From Geobacteraceae bacterium (GTDB lineage: Bacteria > Desulfobacterota > Desulfuromonadia > Desulfuromonadales > Desulfuromonadaceae): 8,316 nucleotides of DNA. Under the pieces are notes generated by a model. That model saw only the letters and a program-made list of their open reading frames with translations, was not told the DNA's origin and made no database searches. The DNA is taken from the NCBI GenBank assembly GCA_020201305.1, contig JAIVHC010000189.1, positions 1-8,316 of the forward strand. Reading direction: 5' to 3'. Both the position numbers and the translations under genes were made by a program. Within the stretch, counting starts at the first letter, position 1. The number at the start of each line of letters is the position of its first letter. Positions 6,724 to 8,316 of the stretch are shown here, piece after piece.

Positions 6724-7518
6724 TTAAAGCACCAGCTTAACGTAGAGATATGCGAGCGGGAAGGTAAACAGAAGACTGTCGAGGCGGTCAAGCATTCCGC
6801 CATGACCGGGCAATAGCTGTCCGGAATCTTTGATTTGTGCAGAGCGTTTAAGTAACGACTCGAACAAATCCCCCACCTGGGCAAACACACCTATGACGAT
6901 TCCAAATCCCAAGGCGGTAAAAAAACTGAATTCGGGCACGTAGATCCATTTTGAAACCAGAGCAGCGAAAACTGCACCGCAGATTCCACCTACCGCGCCT
7001 TCGATACTTTTCTTGGGACTGACTGCGGGATACAGTCGATGTTTACCCCAGCGTGTGCCAGCGAAATACGCGCTCGTATCACACAGCATCGTCATAAGCA
7101 GCACCATAAATACCAATTCATGCCCGTTAGGAAGAGCATGAAGCAAGACAGTATAGCTGAACAGAACCGGCACATATGCCCACACGAGCAGCACAACGGC
7201 GCAATCATTGATGACCAGAACAATATCTTTAAAACGCAGCAGGTAAAAGGTTCCCAACAACAAAAACGCGATGCTGAAAACCTGCGCAAACAAAGACGGA
7301 TACCAGCATGCAGAGGTGTAGATACCCAGCCCACCACCTAACACCAATCCCTTGAGGGCGACATCGGCCTGGGGACGGAAAACATATAATGCCTCCAGCA
7401 CAGCCAGCACTACAAGCACAAGGGTGGCGGTAAAAAATATGCCGGTACTGGCAAACAACGTCAGCACCACTACCAGTGGTAAAGCAATCAGAGCGGTAAT
7501 AATTCTATCCCTAAGCAC
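6724..7518 (-). CDS. cdsA: phosphatidate cytidylyltransferase (CDP-diglyceride synthase)
   Basis: CdsA makes CDP-diacylglycerol from phosphatidic acid and CTP in the inner membrane, the branch point of phospholipid synthesis. The protein of 264 residues is very hydrophobic, with about seven or eight membrane segments. Near the C-terminus it carries the family signature S-x-x-K-R-x4-K-D-x-G-x2-L-P-G-H-G-G-x-x-D-R-x-D (221-247), with DTSAYFAGTRWGKH (147-160) and SPKKSIEGA (167-175) before it. The start is a GTG at 7516-7518 with AAGGG about 5 nt upstream; the following residues LRDRIITALIALP match the usual family N-terminus. It is somewhat shorter than E. coli CdsA (285), as is common outside enterics. 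It lies 25 nt after uppS and ends exactly where dxr begins. Confidence 0.96.
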   Translation of the reverse strand: MLRDRIITALIALPLVVVLTLFASTGIFFTATLVLVVLAVLEALYVFRPQADVALKGLVLGGGLGIYTSACWYPSLFAQVFSIAFLLLGTFYLLRFKDIVLVINDCAVVLLVWAYVPVLFSYTVLLHALPNGHELVFMVLLMTMLCDTSAYFAGTRWGKHRLYPAVSPKKSIEGAVGGICGAVFAALVSKWIYVPEFSFFTALGFGIVIGVFAQVGDLFESLLKRSAQIKDSGQLLPGHGGMLDRLDSLLFTFPLAYLYVKLVL

Positions 7519-7543
7519 AATATCCCTTTATTACGTTTAATGA

Positions 7544-8263
7544 TTACTGAGGAAAGGTTTCGTTACTTACTCGTCCGAAACGGCGGCAGCGATTCTGATA
7601 TTCTTTGAGAATTGAATCAAGGTGATCAAGGCCGAATTCGGGCCAGAAACAGGGGCAGAAAAACAGCTCGGTATAGGCTATCTGCCAGAGTAAAAAATTG
7701 CTTATGCGCTGCTCCCCGCTGGTACGGATGAGAATATCCGGATCAGGCATGGCTACGGTGTCCAGGTAGGTTGAAAACATGCGCTCGTCGAGATCGGCCG
7801 GGTCGATTACACCTGCCACGGCATCTGTGCATACACTACGCACGGCTCGCAACATTTCGTCCCGGGCTCCATATGAAAGTGCCAGGGTAAGGGTCATGGA
7901 AGAATTTCCCCTGGTCTGGCGTACCTTGTCTTCCACTTTCTCACGCAAATGTGTAGGCAGGCGGGTAAGATCACCAATGACATTGAGGCGGATATCGTTT
8001 TGTTGGAGCAGGGAAATTTCACTTGCCAGATAAGTATCCAGAAGACTCATCAGCGCCTGCACTTCCTGCTCCGGGCGATGCCAGTTTTCTGAGCTGAAGG
8101 CATACAGAGTCAGATATCTGATCTGCAGCCGCGAACACTCACGCACGATCCGACGTACGGTGTTAACCCCTTCCTGGTGCCCGGCGAAGCGCGGCAATCC
8201 ATTCTGGCGTGCCCAGCGTCCGTTGCCATCCATAATAATGGCTATATGTTCGGGTATCTCCAT
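7544..8263 (-). CDS. uppS: undecaprenyl diphosphate synthase (cis-prenyltransferase)
   Basis: UppS (IspU) extends farnesyl diphosphate with eight isopentenyl units in cis to give undecaprenyl diphosphate, carrier for peptidoglycan and O-antigen units; it acts at the inner cytoplasmic membrane face. Seen (numbering from the chosen ATG): HIAIIMDGNGRWA (6-18) with catalytic Asp12, AFSSENWHRP, the Arg-rich substrate motif RTSGEQRISNFLLWQ and AYTELFF near the C-terminus. Start choice is uncertain. The frame is open to a TTG at 8303-8305 (GAGGA only about 2-3 nt upstream) and another ATG at 8279-8281 (no ribosome site). I prefer the ATG at 8261-8263 because homologues begin a few residues before HIAIIMDGNG and GTGGAA lies upstream, giving 239 residues. 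It is the first gene seen of the operon; the promoter, and probably frr further upstream, lie beyond the window. Confidence 0.96.
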   Translation of the reverse strand: MEIPEHIAIIMDGNGRWARQNGLPRFAGHQEGVNTVRRIVRECSRLQIRYLTLYAFSSENWHRPEQEVQALMSLLDTYLASEISLLQQNDIRLNVIGDLTRLPTHLREKVEDKVRQTRGNSSMTLTLALSYGARDEMLRAVRSVCTDAVAGVIDPADLDERMFSTYLDTVAMPDPDILIRTSGEQRISNFLLWQIAYTELFFCPCFWPEFGLDHLDSILKEYQNRCRRFGRVSNETFPQ

Positions 8264-8316
8264 ACTGAATTCCACATGCATTGGGATTAAGATTTCAAGG
8301 GACAATTTCCTCTAAG

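Noticed and set aside
8282..8316. C-terminal end of frr or another upstream gene
   Set aside because: All three minus-strand frames reach a stop within the few codons available, and the residues are too few to assign to any family.

Overview
The window looks like bacterial chromosome from a Desulfuromonadales-type (Desulfobacterota, former Deltaproteobacteria) organism. This is inferred from two things. First, the gene order uppS-cdsA-dxr-rseP-tsaB followed by a DUF465 gene, ilvD and ilvB matches what I recall from Geobacter and its relatives. Second, the intergenic repeat at 3297-3478 has ends (tgatggcgtcgcaaaaagtc on the minus strand) that I associate with dispersed repeats of this group. 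Neither point was checked by a search. Every gene I can support lies on the minus strand, so the window reads biologically from right (8316) to left (1).

Right half (8263 to 3481): a tightly packed five-gene operon for envelope lipid precursors and membrane quality control. uppS makes undecaprenyl diphosphate, the lipid carrier for wall and O-antigen sugars. cdsA makes CDP-diacylglycerol for phospholipids. dxr commits carbon to the MEP isoprenoid pathway that feeds UppS. rseP is the site-2 intramembrane protease. tsaB is a subunit of the tRNA t6A machinery. Gaps are 25, 0, -1 and 28 nt, so cotranscription and some translational coupling are likely.

Middle (3480 to 2769): a 182-bp foldable repeat element begins 2 nt after the tsaB stop. 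It is followed by the promoter region of a small DUF465 (YdcH-like) gene, that gene, and a clean intrinsic terminator. The DUF465 gene therefore appears to be its own transcription unit.

Left half (2768 to 1): branched-chain amino acid genes ilvD (dihydroxy-acid dehydratase) and ilvB (acetolactate synthase large subunit, cut by the window edge). The 242-bp gap between them holds a compound palindromic element at 712-816. I see no gene there and no convincing T-tract terminator.

The most striking observation is an exact 39-bp in-frame tandem duplication inside ilvD. It doubles the 13-residue segment that carries a predicted Fe-S cluster cysteine. The rest of ilvD is intact and of normal length, so this is either a very recent mutation with a probable effect on activity or a sequencing/assembly artefact. 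I found no new defence, mobile-gene or biosynthetic system; apart from the duplication and the two repeat elements this is ordinary housekeeping sequence.
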